This document shows positions 12,301 to 21,214 of a stretch of 64,000 nt of DNA, piece by piece. The notes under the pieces are model-generated. The model did not search any database and had not been told where the DNA came from. It was given only the letters and a program-made list of their open reading frames with translations. Source of the DNA: Nansenia antarctica. Its lineage: Eukaryota; Chordata; Actinopteri; Argentiniformes; Microstomatidae. Location of the stretch: positions 26,220,882 to 26,284,881 of the forward strand of contig OZ022351.1 in NCBI GenBank assembly GCA_963989245.1, written 5' to 3'. A program made the position numbers and the translations under genes. The stretch's first letter is position 1. Every line of letters starts with the position of its first letter.

Positions 12301-15300
12301 TCTCACTCTCCCTCACTCTCACACACACTCCAATAGGCTACGAGACCAGTGGCGTCATTTCAGCAAAAGCCACGATATGGCATGGTACCGAATGGGGGGG
12401 AAGGTGGATTTTTTTCCTCCAAATCAGTTATGCAATAGTCAATTTTAGTGAGTTGTTTCTGTACAAAAACGAAAATATGAATGTATAATTAAGTGCAAAT
12501 AAAGTATATTTACATGTTCACATGTAAACATACACATATGTTGTATAAGAAACTAGACTGACAACTTCTCATGAAATGCGCAACAGTGCAGCTTTAATAT
12601 AAGCTAGTACAGTGTTTCCCAAAATGTGGGGCGTGGGGGGTACTGCAGGGGGGGCGCAATTAAAAAATTAAAAAAATTAAAAATAATAATATATATACTG
12701 TATATATATTTGATGACGCCCTTAGTCTGTGTACTACGGTAGCAGTCGCACTGTTATTCTGTTCTTGTATGAAGGTACGTCCTAATGTGACTACGTTGTC
12801 ACTACGTTGACTGTCGAGTCTGTTGTCAGTCTGTGAATAAACTTACCGGAGGAGACATGCTGAAGAGAATACCGAGTCTGCTTTACTTATTGTTCATACG
12901 CGATTCATGTGCACCCAAGCTCAACACATATATACCATATATCTGCCATATATCATACTTCCGTTATATATCGAAAAATATGATGATAAATACATATAAA
13001 ACGGAGGTATGATATATATGGCAGTCTCACACGCCTGTCACGTCTCCAGTACATTAGAACTTCGCATCCTTTGATACATATGGCGGGATGTAAGGATCTT
13101 GTAACTTTGCAAACAATGGCAAAATTGAAATAGTTTACTCTATGTTCAACTGCCGCGGCGAAGTTACAGATCCTTACATCCCGTCATATGTATCAAAGGA
13201 TGCAAAGTTCTAATGTACTGGAGACGTGACAGGCGCGTGAGACTGCCATATGTGGCGTTTTATTTATCATCATATTGGGGTCCACTTGGACAAGTGGACC
13301 ACTTGGACAAGTGGACTTCCTCCTGCAGTTGTCCGATGGACAAGTCAAAACAAAAAAACAAATCAATATGTATTAATATCTGCAAACATTAATTCCTCCT
13401 TCCGATCTGAATAGTAAAAAAAAATAGCAAGCAAAGCGATGCCGCGCCTCATTCTCGCTGTTTCAGTCTCAAGGACAAACAGACTGAAGCACAGCTTCTA
13501 CCCCAGGGCCATCCAGGCCCTGAACACAGCAAAGACCTAGGTTCTGGGCCCTGGACAGTCTGGACGGATTGATGGCAGCTGCTGGACTGAAAAATCAGGT
13601 GTAGTGCTGAGGCACAAATATGTACATTTCTAGCCTGCAAACTGCGACACTTCAAATGTGCAATAACACTATGTGCAATATGACAACCCTAGTCGTCTAT
13701 CTGTACAGTATAGTATAGTGGATAGTGTACATAGCCTTTATTTATGTAAACCAGCTCCTTCCCTTCTTTTTTTGTTTGTTTTGTTTTTAGTTTTTTTTTC
13801 TTTCCTAGCACCAGGGGAGCCACCCCTCCTAAATTTCGTTGTTTGGTACCTGTACTATAGCAATGACAATAAAGACCATTCATTCATTCATTCATTATCG
13901 TCATAGTTCGTAAATTCGCTCAGAGCGACAGAGCGCACACTGCGTTCAACGTCATAAAGAGACCAAGTAATTTGATTGGACAAAAGGCATTCCATGAGTG
14001 CTGATCATATTCCAGAGCGAGTTTACGAACGCAGCCATAGTGTTGTAGGTCTCCTGTCACTAGTGCCATTCACGTGAACATGCGCATATTCGCTTCTTCT
14101 CAATGCCGTTTATTTTCATGTAGTTCGATGCGATCGTATATTTTAGGTTTGAAGTTTTAAGACCAGCACATCGCAATACGAACTTCAGAATGACACTAAT
14201 GATAGATTTCTCAATTTGAATATAGGATACTATCCAAAGGCTAGCAAATAAGATTGCTTCCATTGGGGAGGGACTGTAGTTACAAACATTTTTTTGTAAA
14301 TATTCCTAGATATTCATCCCTTTTGTGGCCAATCTTAATCTAAAAGGGTTAGGGTTAGGGTAATCACTGATTACCCCTACGTTTTTAAATAATTACAAAA
14401 TATTGTTTAATGAATACATTTGAAAATTAAGGATACATCATTATCAAATCAATAGTAGTCAAATGTGTTATTTGCATACACATACACTCACTGGCCACTT
14501 CATTAGGCACACCTTGGGGTTGGACCCCCTCTTTTGCCTTCAGAACTGCCTTAATTCTTCGTGGCATAGATTCAACAAGGTGCTGGAAACATTCCTCAGA
14601 GATTTTGGTCCCTATTGACACTATAATATCACGCAACAGCCCGTCTGGCACCAACAACCATGCCAGGTTCAAAGTCACTTAAATCACCGTTATTTCCCAT
14701 TCTGATGCTGGTTTGAACTTCAGCAGATCGTCTTGACCATGTCTACATGCCTAAATGCATTGAGTTGCTGCCACATGATTGGCTGATTAGGTATTTGCGT
14801 TAACAAGCAGTTGAAAAGGTGTACCTAATGAAGTGGCCGGTGAGAGTATAATATATTATTATTCATATTATTGCTTTTTCAAAATATTTGGATTTGGACA
14901 AGTAACTTGAGCTCTAGGACAAGTAAAAGATAAGTTCACTTGTCCGAAGGACAAGTACCTGAAAAAGCTTAATGTCAAGCCCTGAACACCTTCAGCACCT
15001 AATCACTGGTGTGACAGCCCATAATGCGGTGAATGTGGACCATTCAAAAGAGGTTGGTAGAAGGGTCTTAAAAGACATGGTAGAGAAAAAGGTGACAGAA
15101 TATACCTTCAAGAGGAAAGCACATGCAGTCACCATGGATTCCAAATCCACAGTCAAACTGAACAAAGAAGAAGTTGTCCATATTGATCATCAAGTTACAG
15201 GTTGTTTGCAACAACATCTTATTCGCGCATGCCATGCTGGCTGTGATACAACATCCAGACTCTTTGGGGTTGGGAAAGGGGTATCTCTGTGTCTGGTTAG

Positions 15301-18300
15301 AGAAAGCGACTCATTCAGAGTACAGGCCAGCATTTTTCAAAAACAATCTGCTACCAAGGAAGAAATTGCTGCTGCAGGGGAAAGGGCAATGAACTAATAT
15401 ACCAATATACTAATACTAATATACAAAGGTGCCGAAATGGATTCTCCCAATGACCTCAGGCTGAAAAGTTTCTATACTAAAGTGACTGACAGCAAAACGG
15501 CTATCCACCCTTGCAACTTGCCACCAACATGGTCGTCTGCCATGCTTCACAGCTTCAGAGTGTACCATCAGGTTCAGGAATGGATGGGAAACTCGCTACC
15601 ACCAGAGGAATGGGGCTGGAGGATCCAAGACTCATGCCTCATTCCCATCCATTCCGATCAGGACCCTGCTCCTCAATACTTGTTGGAGCGTGTGCACTGT
15701 AATTGCAAGTCAGGTTGTGGCACTATGCGCTGCAAATGCCGTTGTCAAGGACTTGATTGCTCTGTAGCCTGTTCAGAATGCAGAGGTGTATGCGCGAATA
15801 TGTCGGCACAACATTTGGATGAGGACATGGAGTGAAGGTTACATGTAGGCTTACAGTAAAGGCATATTTCAAGCTTGGTCTAAAAACAGTTTTTAATAGG
15901 TTTATATGGTTCATTTCTCATTTAAGGGTTTAATCTGTATATGATATGCAACATGGTTTTCATGGAAAAACATTAACATTTCTGTATGTTCAGAAATGTC
16001 AATGATAATAAATGTGTTATAAACTAATTTGATTGACTTCGTTTGAATAAAATAAAATAAAACTATAAAATAAAATAAAATAAAACTATATAATTTTGGG
16101 TTAAGGGTACACCCTAGTTTTTTCTCATACTCTGAGGCAGAAATCTCCACTTCAGTAGCACTTACATACACCAAACTTTCCAGTTGTATTCCTATCTACA
16201 TTCCGAGGTCTGCTATAGAGGGGTTTGTTAATATATCATTCATAGCCTGATTTATGTAACATTTACTCCTAAAAACATGGCAAAATGTTATAGAGGACCT
16301 TGACTCTAATATGACAACAAGATGAAACAAGAATTTTTAACCTGGCTTTATCCAATGTTCAGATTTCTGATTTTGAATGTTATGCAAATTAGCACATATT
16401 TCATTAGATAATGCCTAATTTGCATATTTAAACATAATATTTCAGAAAACTTGTAATACAAAAAATGTTAGTCTTAATGTAAGTGATTAACTGGTGAAGT
16501 TTCATGGTGATATCTATTAGTTAATCTTTTTATCCTATTAACTGGCTGTGTTGCACCTGGCACAAAAACCCACATTTTCGACCCCTAAATTTACCTTGAT
16601 CCAATAAATATTAAGACTAAGACTTTTAATATGTTATTTGGTTGTCCCTAGGGATCACAAAAAAACTTGAATGATTACTATTGCAATTTCCCCTGGGTTA
16701 AACCACAGATTTACTGGACTATAACAATAAAATGATGCTCAGTCTGTACACACATCTCACATTTGTCCAGATAAACACAGGACGTCCAAATGAATCTATT
16801 ATTTTAATGTGTGAGACCAGTGATCGGTCAGAGTTACTGGGTGACAGTAAGCTGCAGTTGTACTAGGATAAGCATCATTGGCTGTGTGTCAATGACATGG
16901 ACAGATGCTGCCCTCCTGTGGTACTCTATCGTATGTGCAGGTGTTATACCTGCGTTGCGCAGATGACGTGCGGTATTCTTCCCGCCATTCGTCCAGATTG
17001 CATGGTCCGTCCTCGTCGGCAAGGTAAATCCCTAAACAAGAGGGAATAGCGGAACAATAAAAATTACTCTAAATGATTTATCGATAATACAAAATGGTTT
17101 TGCCCCATTTTCCAGAACTCACTTTTCAATGCCAGCAAACTGGAGAGGTGGGCCTCCTGCTGTTTCAGAAATCCTTTGGCATGGTCCAGGATCTTCCACT
17201 GTCAAGAGATAATTATCATGATTATACTTTTAAAGCAAGGATAATGGCGAGGCTTTAAATGTCATTTGACTCCTTTTAAAACCATGGTGGAGTAGGCCAA
17301 ATATCCAGTGGACTTTTATTTGGTTGTGATAGAACCATTACTGAAAGCAACACTTGTTATAGACATTAGGTCCTGTTTAATACTGTCTCCCCTCCTCACT
17401 ATCAATGATTTCAAACAGGGTGGCGCGGTGGCGGGCATGGGAGATCACATCAAAGACAAGGCAACAATAGTTCGTGAGCTTAGAATGATACGGTTCTATC
17501 TCCGTTTAGGGTAGTTCAGAGATATTGAGCGTCAAAGTTTTTACATTCCATTATGTTTTGTGAGGAGGAACCTTTGTATTTTATGAATTACTAACTCAAA
17601 AATGTCAACATTTTAAAAATAACACCACACAGGCATTAATAAACACCTAATGGATCAGATTATGTAAAAAACTAAATTTTGACCAAAAATGGAGATAGAA
17701 CCTTATAATTCTAACGTCACGACTTGACATCTCACTGATGTGTCGGACCAGAGCTTCTCTAGTCACGGTGGGTCATAGCTCGCTGTAAGAGCTCGCCACC
17801 TAGCGGCCAGCATGCAGTATTACCTCATGGTGGGGTAGGCCAACGATTCGGTGGATTATTGTTTGTGTGTGATATCGTTTACTGAAATCAAATGTTGTAA
17901 CGGACAAGACATGTTTAATTTCTGTCTCCCCCCTCGCTATCAATGCAACGGAATGCAAGTCTGCTAGAAACAATTAGCTAGGGTCTGTTAAATTAGGACA
18001 GCCATTTTTTTTTTTTTACCTACAATAGCCTGGCTGCTACACAGAAAAACGGCAAAATAGCTTCATACTAGCTTATCCTGAGGTGATTTAGAACATGTAA
18101 GGATACTGGGTGGTAGAACGCACATATCTAGGAAAAGTCATGAAACATGGGTCCTGAAATTTGATCGAGTGCAAAGATATAACATTTTTCTTTACTCACA
18201 GAGCCTCATGGCTGTTCTAGTGTTAAAGAGTTGGCTAGCTAAGCTACCTTGGCGGGGGTCTCGGCGGGGGTCGGGCAGACCACGGTGTTGAGCTCGTCGA

Positions 18301-18424
18301 ACAGGCCGGCCAGGGCGGCGCGGCTGCGGGCCTGGGAGTCACGGCGCCGCTGCTTCTTAAGCTCCTCCATGTTCATCTTCTTCTTCCTCCTTCCTCCCCC
18401 GAAACCTCTGCCTCGGCCGGCCAT
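4356..18424 (-). CDS. stra8: Stra8, stimulated by retinoic acid 8 homolog (8 coding exons, 344 aa)
   Basis: Retinoic-acid-induced nuclear protein that licenses germ cells to enter meiosis (known for mouse). Exons on the minus strand are 18424-18248, 17198-17123, 17031-16950, 10845-10687, 7829-7538, 6155-6100, 4682-4565 and 4430-4356. All junctions are GT-AG, phases agree throughout, and the sum is 1035 nt (344 aa; human about 330). An Arg-rich basic helix-loop-helix-like N-terminus (RRRDSQARSRAALAGLF) continues in exon 2 (WKILDHAKGFLK). Exon 5 carries the diagnostic core FYRQSMDMLVHSGVLS...VVSEAISALWDRLTPERQAS, resembling mammalian FYKQTMDLL...VSAAISHLWQNLSEERKAS. The C-terminus ends CSESLDSEDF, against CTETFDDEDL in human as I recall it. 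No frame break was seen. Intron 3 (5.8-6.1 kb) and intron 4 (2.9 kb) are full of transposons. Teleost orthologues are patchy. The identity is solid; exon 4 and the exact start are less certain. Confidence 0.88.
4565..4682 (-). CDS. stra8: stra8 coding exon 7
   Basis: Acceptor TCCCCAG|C and donor CACACAG|GTAAGG (near-consensus), 118 nt. It encodes SYLPEALQGVDFDKLRESER then DIAEHVKTQMSEKPEHTQ. The first base completes the codon begun in exon 6. Confidence 0.8.
4770..4875 (+). mobile_element. LINE 3' tail fragment in stra8 intron 6
   Basis: Same tail family, ending in a (TCTCAA)n run (ATCTCAATCTCAATCTC), typical of a retrotransposed 3' end. It lies about 90 bp beyond exon 7 in stra8 orientation. 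Confidence 0.6.
5394..5553 (+). mobile_element. tRNA-derived SINE fragment in stra8 intron 6
   Basis: Contains GGGTCAGTTGGTAGGTCGTG and a degraded B box (GGGGGTTAATTCC), then the tail GTATGTCGCTTTGGACAAAC. It resembles a tRNA-Ile-like head. Confidence 0.7.
5788..6108. repeat. CAGAACCTGT minisatellite abutting stra8 exon 6
   Basis: Eighteen copies of CAGAACCTGT counted, in a higher-order set of four units (spacers GTGT, CTAA, AA, AA; ~68 bp) repeated about three times. On the stra8 strand each unit reads CAG|GTTCTGTCAG, a copy of the exon 6 donor. Confidence 0.92.
6100..6155 (-). CDS. stra8: stra8 coding exon 6
   Basis: Acceptor CTCTCTCAG|GAC, preceded by a long (CT)n tract that can serve as the polypyrimidine tract. 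It encodes DLLQDDLVMQDMDSASEH, an acidic segment at the place of mammalian ILFEDAFDVASFLDKSE. The donor CACAG|GTTCTGTCAG is itself the first unit of a tandem array filling the adjacent intron. Confidence 0.75.
6158..6340. repeat. (GA)n/(CT)n tract
   Basis: Near-pure purine run. On the stra8 strand it forms a ~170-nt polypyrimidine tract directly before the exon 6 acceptor. Confidence 0.9.
6664..7110. repeat. Dispersed repeat, copy 1 (stra8 intron 5)
   Basis: Shares GGCAATAGATAATTTTTGCC and a ~240-bp segment ending in GATTAGGATACGTTTACGGG with 9328-9640. This copy has about 175 bp extra after GCGCATATTGC. Confidence 0.8.
7409..7498. mobile_element. Short TIR element (GTTGCCAG type)
   Basis: Ends AGGGTTGCCAG and CTGGCAACCCT are inverted repeats. 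Sits 40 bp past the stra8 exon 5 donor. Confidence 0.6.
7538..7829 (-). CDS. stra8: stra8 coding exon 5 (conserved core)
   Basis: Acceptor CCATCTAG|G and donor CCGGAG|GTAAAG, 292 nt, ending in phase 0. It holds the most conserved stretch, YLLFYRQSMDMLVHSGVLSQ then AVVSEAISALWDRLTPERQA, followed by a Pro-rich tail (TPPPPPLPQSTQAW). A TE with GTTGCCAG/CTGGCAAC ends lies 40 bp downstream of the donor. Confidence 0.87.
7838..7950. repeat. GA-rich tract before stra8 exon 5
   Basis: GGGA/GAGA purine run. On the stra8 strand it is the polypyrimidine-rich sequence upstream of the exon 5 acceptor. Confidence 0.85.
8505..8600 (-). mobile_element. SINE/LINE tail fragment
   Basis: Reverse complement carries GTAAGTCGCTTTGGATAAAA, the common fish SINE/LINE tail. 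Confidence 0.65.
8822..8944. mobile_element. MITE with ~20-bp inverted ends, copy 1
   Basis: Left end GCGTTCGTAAATTCGCTCTG and right end CAGAGCGAATTTACGAACGC are perfect inverted repeats. The body shares CAACGTCATAAAG and GGCATTCCATGA with copy 2. Confidence 0.85.
9328..9640. repeat. Dispersed repeat, copy 2 (stra8 intron 4)
   Basis: Direct-orientation relative of 6664-7110, without the 175-bp middle. Likely remnants of one DNA transposon family; GTTTCC/GGAAAC ends occur nearby at 6437 and 10452. Confidence 0.75.
9803..10266. mobile_element. hAT-type MITE (TAGGGATGCTCCGAT ends), 464 bp
   Basis: Inverted ends TAGGGATGCTCCGAT and ATCGGAGCATCCCTA, perfect 8-bp target duplication ATTGTAAC at 9795-9802 and 10267-10274, and internal ATCGGT repeats. 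An 8-bp duplication is a hAT property. No transposase. Confidence 0.92.
10687..10845 (-). CDS. stra8: stra8 coding exon 4, acidic Ser/Glu-rich cassette (probable)
   Basis: A 159-nt open segment with acceptor TTTTCATCAG|C and donor GAAGG|GTGGGT. The phase is 2 on entry and 2 on exit, exactly matching exon 3 and exon 5. It encodes a low-complexity acidic peptide including EESSVEESPEEEEEAMDESV and SSISPLPTILECEG. Because 159 is divisible by three, skipping it also keeps frame (291 aa). I recognise no counterpart in mammalian STRA8, so this exon is inferred from splice sites, phase and composition only. Confidence 0.6.
11647..11848. mobile_element. Foldback MITE (CCAATGCACACGGCGTGCGA), copy 1
   Basis: Long inverted arms around position 11710: CCAATGCACACGGCGTGCGA...CGACAACAT on the left, the complement on the right, with GCCGTGTGCATTGGCC again at 11832. 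A second copy is at 32612. Confidence 0.85.
12979..13277. repeat. Long inverted repeat (arms ~115-130 bp)
   Basis: Left arm 12979-13110 and right arm 13160-13277 are near-perfect reverse complements; shared blocks include TCCAGTACATTAGAAC and its complement. The loop is about 50 bp. It lies in stra8 intron 3, so the pre-mRNA can fold into a long duplex. Confidence 0.9.
13460..13895 (+). mobile_element. LINE 3' end with (CATT)n tail
   Basis: Begins with a remnant that can read RTNRLKHSFYPRAIQALN, as in C-termini of fish non-LTR reverse transcriptases, and ends AATAAAGACCATTCATTCAT. Confidence 0.7.
13905..14036. mobile_element. MITE with ~20-bp inverted ends, copy 2
   Basis: Left end GTTCGTAAATTCGCTC, right end GAGCGAGTTTACGAACGC. 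Same body as 8822-8944, also within a stra8 intron. Confidence 0.82.
14487..14846. mobile_element. Non-autonomous TIR DNA transposon (ACTGGCCACTTCATTAGG ends)
   Basis: Left end CTCACTGGCCACTTCATTAG and right end CTAATGAAGTGGCCGGTGAG are inverted repeats of ~25 bp, outer dinucleotide near TA. A common fish/vertebrate dispersed family; superfamily not assigned. Confidence 0.8.
14972..15835 (+). pseudogene. Remnant of uncharacterised PIN-like / Cys-rich C-terminal protein family
   Basis: Two open stretches (14972-15397 and 15437-15835) in different frames. The first holds HAGCDTTSRLFGVGKG; an overlapping frame holds NNILFAHAML, so a frameshift splits the familiar block ILFAHA-LGCDTTSR-GIGKG. 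The second holds LPPTWSSAMLHSFRVYHQVQ, PPEEWGWR and a cysteine cluster (CNCKSGCGTMRCKCRCQGLD, ACSECRGVC). From memory, this layout recurs in many uncharacterised fish and invertebrate proteins, often multicopy. Function unknown; a PIN-like nuclease fold is my recollection, not shown here. Only the C-terminal part survives, inside stra8 intron 3 on the opposite strand. Interruptions are described only. Confidence 0.75.
15835..16940. other. AT-rich remainder of stra8 intron 3
   Basis: AAAAT-type tract at 16048-16090 and otherwise unremarkable AT-rich sequence. No exon or element recognised. Confidence 0.6.
16950..17031 (-). CDS. stra8: stra8 coding exon 3
   Basis: Acceptor CTTGTTTAG|GG and donor CGCAG|GTATAA, 82 nt. 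It encodes IYLADEDGPCNLDEWREEYR then TSSAQR. The -LDEWREEY- part corresponds to -LEEVKKEY- in mammals. It leaves a phase-2 overhang that exon 4 completes. Confidence 0.8.
17123..17198 (-). CDS. stra8: stra8 coding exon 2 (helix 2 of HLH-like domain)
   Basis: Acceptor TCTCTTGACAG|TGG and donor AAAA|GTGAGT, 76 nt. It encodes WKILDHAKGFLKQQEAHLSS then LLALK. This lines up with mammalian WQVLNKAKSHIPELEQTLDN, the second helix. The phase moves from 0 to 1. Confidence 0.83.
17473..17721. mobile_element. CGTGA-ended MITE, copy 1 (stra8 intron 1)
   Basis: Inverted ends of ~30 bp: CGTGAGCTTAGAATGATACG...GGAGATAGAACCTTATAATT then CTAACGTCACG. Flanks AGTT/ACTT are only similar, so the target duplication has decayed. 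Confidence 0.88.
18248..18424 (-). CDS. stra8: stra8 coding exon 1 (basic/HLH N-terminus)
   Basis: Encodes 59 residues beginning MAGRGRGFGGGRRKKKMNME and including RRRDSQARSRAALAGLFDEL, the family's basic region and helix 1. Donor is AAG|GTAGCT at 18247, phase 0. An in-frame ATG 51 nt upstream (18475) would add MAPYKHRCRLLKCFFST. I prefer 18424 because the RG-rich start follows it directly, but initiation is unproven. Confidence 0.82.
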
Positions 18425-18905
18425 GGTGCTAAAGAAGCATTTTAAAAGGCGACAGCGATGTTTGTAAGGAGCCAATTAACACTGTCGCTTCATTCATTCA
18501 TTACACTTGACATGATCTCACTGAGGGCTAACGACCAACGTCACTCTCTAGTCTAGCGAGCTAATAGTTAGCTGCCAGCAGCCAGGTATGATATTATTAC
18601 TACTTCATTTAGTTTATGTTCGTTTTAAAGTTGTATTACAATCCATTATGTGTAAGACTCACCTTCGAATTAAATGTTGATGTAAACAAACGAAAAACGA
18701 GGTAATTGGTGTTGTATTGGGCGGGAGACAAATGGACAAATGGACTCAAGTGTCTAGGTCAGGTAGCTCTGAGGAGAAAACGCTAGTCCTCGTCTCGTCC
18801 TCTCCAACAGTCCAATCAGATGTCCGTGGTCGGCTCTAATCATCCAATCAGATGTCCGCGGTCGGCTCTAATCATCCAATCAAGTGCAGTTAACCAAACA
18901 AATTC
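18425..18905 (-). promoter_or_regulatory. stra8: Probable stra8 promoter with tandem CCAAT units
   Basis: Upstream of the stra8 ATG. At 18811-18892 a ~38-bp unit (CCAATCAGATGTCCG...GGCTCTAATCAT) is repeated about 2.2 times, giving three CCAAT boxes. A GC box (GGGCGG) lies at 18719. A single retinoid half-site AGGTCA is at 18756 but has no proper partner. No TATA box is obvious, and the transcription start is unknown. Confidence 0.45.
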
Positions 18906-19311
18906 AAATCAAAACAAATTTTATTTGTATAGCGCATTCATCAGAGCAACGCATCCGGGTACTTTCCCCTCCCGTAATGTCCACGCCCCCTTTTGGGTGA
19001 TAGAAGAGTAGAAGTTTGAATGGCGGTCAATGGGAATTTCTGGTCTTTGCTACTTTAATCCGATACAATAAAAAAAAACTGTATTGCTTTTTAGATATTA
19101 GATGCACAAATCTGATGGCCAGTTAAGCAAACTATTATATAGTGTGGTTTCCGATCAATGATCGACGTCGTTATATGGAGAAAAGTAATGAAATAGGCAG
19201 TGTGTCCTTTCAGTCTGCCTCCAGAGCAGTCATACGTCATCTCCCTGTCATCAGGACGATCACGCGACCACTTAAAACTGTTGGCGCCTTATTGGAAAAT
19301 GTAGTGTCACC

Positions 19312-19520
19312 ATGCCTAAGGCTTGCTGCGTAGTGTTTTGCACGGCAAACAATATTTTTTTTTTTTTCCAGATTTACGATTTTCTTTACTTCCCCAAAAA
19401 GCAAAGGACAGTCAAAGAAGAGATCTGTGGCTTCAGGCCATCCGCAGAGAGGATGAAGGTGGTCAGCAGTGGGACCCTTCCAGTCAATATGTGTATGTCT
19501 GTGGCAAACACTTTCACAGG
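19312..19520 (+). pseudogene. THAP zinc-finger domain exon, frame broken
   Basis: Begins MPKACCVVFCTAN, with LYFPKKQR following in the same frame. The continuation RRDLWLQAIRREDEGGQQWD and YVYVCGKHFHR lies in another frame, so one nucleotide is missing or extra near 19400-19420. This is the THAP C2CH pattern: Cys pair at the start, a WL-AIRR core, and C-x2-H-F at the end. A donor-like CACAG|GTTAG follows. An A/T homopolymer (19354-19367) interrupts the early part. It could be a decayed THAP gene, a P-type transposon fragment, or an exon with a sequencing error. Divergent from stra8, ~0.9 kb apart. Confidence 0.65.
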
Positions 19521-19539
19521 TTAGTTAATGATGTTAAAT

Positions 19540-20795
19540 GAAGTCAACAGTTATAATGTTAAAAGTCAAAGTAGTGAATGTTGATGCTGCATTGAAAGGG
19601 AAATATATAACATATATATATATAGGGAATATAAAACAAACTGAAAAGCCAAGGAAATCCCAATTTAACAGAGATGAGCCTACGTGATGTAATGTATACC
19701 CAAGGGTCTCACCTACCCCTGTTTCCTATGGCTAGTATGTGACAATACAAAATAGAAAATAAACTGTACTCAATATTAAATCAAATAAACAAACAACCAA
19801 CCAAGCTTAATCTTAATCTGAACAAACTGCTAAATGGAAAATGGAAAGGTACATACTAAATAACACAAATAACCTAAAGCTAAGAGTCGACAAACTGACA
19901 AACAAAACACAACCAAAGTCGACTGACAATGAGACACATTTTAACAGACGGGCAGCCCTCTGATTGGAGGATGGGCAGCCCTCTGATTGGACAGGAGTGG
20001 AATGATGAATGAGGGAATGATTGGCCAATTGACGACACCTGGATGTAGAATGACAGAGGAGAACACAGAAGGGAAGGAACCACAACAAGGACACATGTGG
20101 ACGTAACAGTGACTAAAATACAATGGGGGTTTTTGTACTGTCTCAAGTTTACCTGACGAAGATCTGACCTGGGTCGAAATGGTGTCTGTTTGTGCATCTT
20201 TATACATCACTGGGGAGCATTACAGAGTTGCAGACTTGACTTTGTACTTGTATAACATACACTACTAGTATAATATTTAATTTAGTTCAATGACCTATCC
20301 AAGAGGCAAATACTCAAATGAACTGTGAACAAAACAGAACTAACTGGTAAAAAAAAAAAATATCAGTATAATCCCAATAATTTTTGGGGATCACTAATGA
20401 TTAGATTTAGATTAGATTACATTTTATCTCCTTCCTTCTTCTGCCGGCCGGTTCCAGACTTGGTTCCCGAACGGTGCCTTGAGGGTGTGAAAGCCCTGTG
20501 TGTGTGTGTGTGAGGCTCGTGGGTCAGAATGGATCTACTGCCACCTATCGTGAGTAATGGTTAAATGCTCTATGTTTCACCCTTAATACACAGACCCACA
20601 CTACAATGGTGCAGTGGCAGCACTCTATGGTGGCTTTAAGATGAAAATGTAAGAGTATGAAATGAGTATGAGTATTTTCTGTTCATATGGTGTCAATGAA
20701 TCACACTGGTAATGTGCATGATTAAATCCAACTGTGACATAAGAAAAGACAAGGAATACAATACATGTAAATGCAACACAAACACATTTAGTGGA
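19540..20795. other. Intergenic, no gene recognised
   Basis: Mostly AT-rich. Contains a short tandem duplication of GGGCAGCCCTCTGATTGGA (19950-19999) and a (GT)n tract at 20497-20512. Nothing coding is supported. Confidence 0.6.
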
Positions 20796-20799
20796 TCAT

Positions 20800-20891
20800 T
20801 TAGGTGAGCTTCTGGGTCTTCCTGGAGGTCTTCTTGAAGGGGTTACACAGGCCCTTGTTGACGGCTGACGCCATCCCCCTGAAGAGGGCCG
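20800..20891 (-). CDS. Candidate terminal exon of unidentified gene
   Basis: Acceptor CTCCCGTCTCTAG|CG after a ~200-nt polypyrimidine run. Then an open frame ALFRGMASAVNKGLCNPFKK, TSRKTQKLT and a TAA stop (20802-20800). Two bases complete an upstream codon. GC3 bias and the basic tail look coding. I do not recognise the protein, and no convincing upstream exon was found before the retroelements begin at about 21.7 kb, so this may be the stranded last exon of a gene interrupted or located beyond them. Confidence 0.45.
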
Positions 20892-20892
20892 C

Positions 20893-21105
20893 TAGAGACG
20901 GGAGGGAGAGGGAGAAAGGAGAGGGAGAGGGAGAAGAGAGAGGGAGGAGGAGAGAGAGAAGAGAGAGAGAGGAGAGAAGAGAGAGAGGGAGTGGGAGGAG
21001 GGGAGAGGGAGAGGGAGAGGAGAGAAGCGAGAGAGGGAGAGTCAGGAGGGGAGAGAGAGAGGAGAGGAAAGAGGGAGAAAGGGAGGAAGAGAGAGAGAGA
21101 GGACA
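20893..21105. repeat. GA-rich tract
   Basis: GGAGA/GAGAGG purine run; a pyrimidine tract for the minus-strand exon at 20891. Confidence 0.9.
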
Positions 21106-21214
21106 TTAACTTAACACAGAATTCTGTGTTCTAAAAGGATGACATTGTGTCTCGTAGTGGATTGATACTTGTAGTAATATTGTTGATTCGCCGACTCATG
21201 CAGCTGAACTTATA

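Noticed and set aside
18756..18767. Retinoic acid response element upstream of stra8
   Set aside because: A single AGGTCA half-site without a second half at standard spacing.
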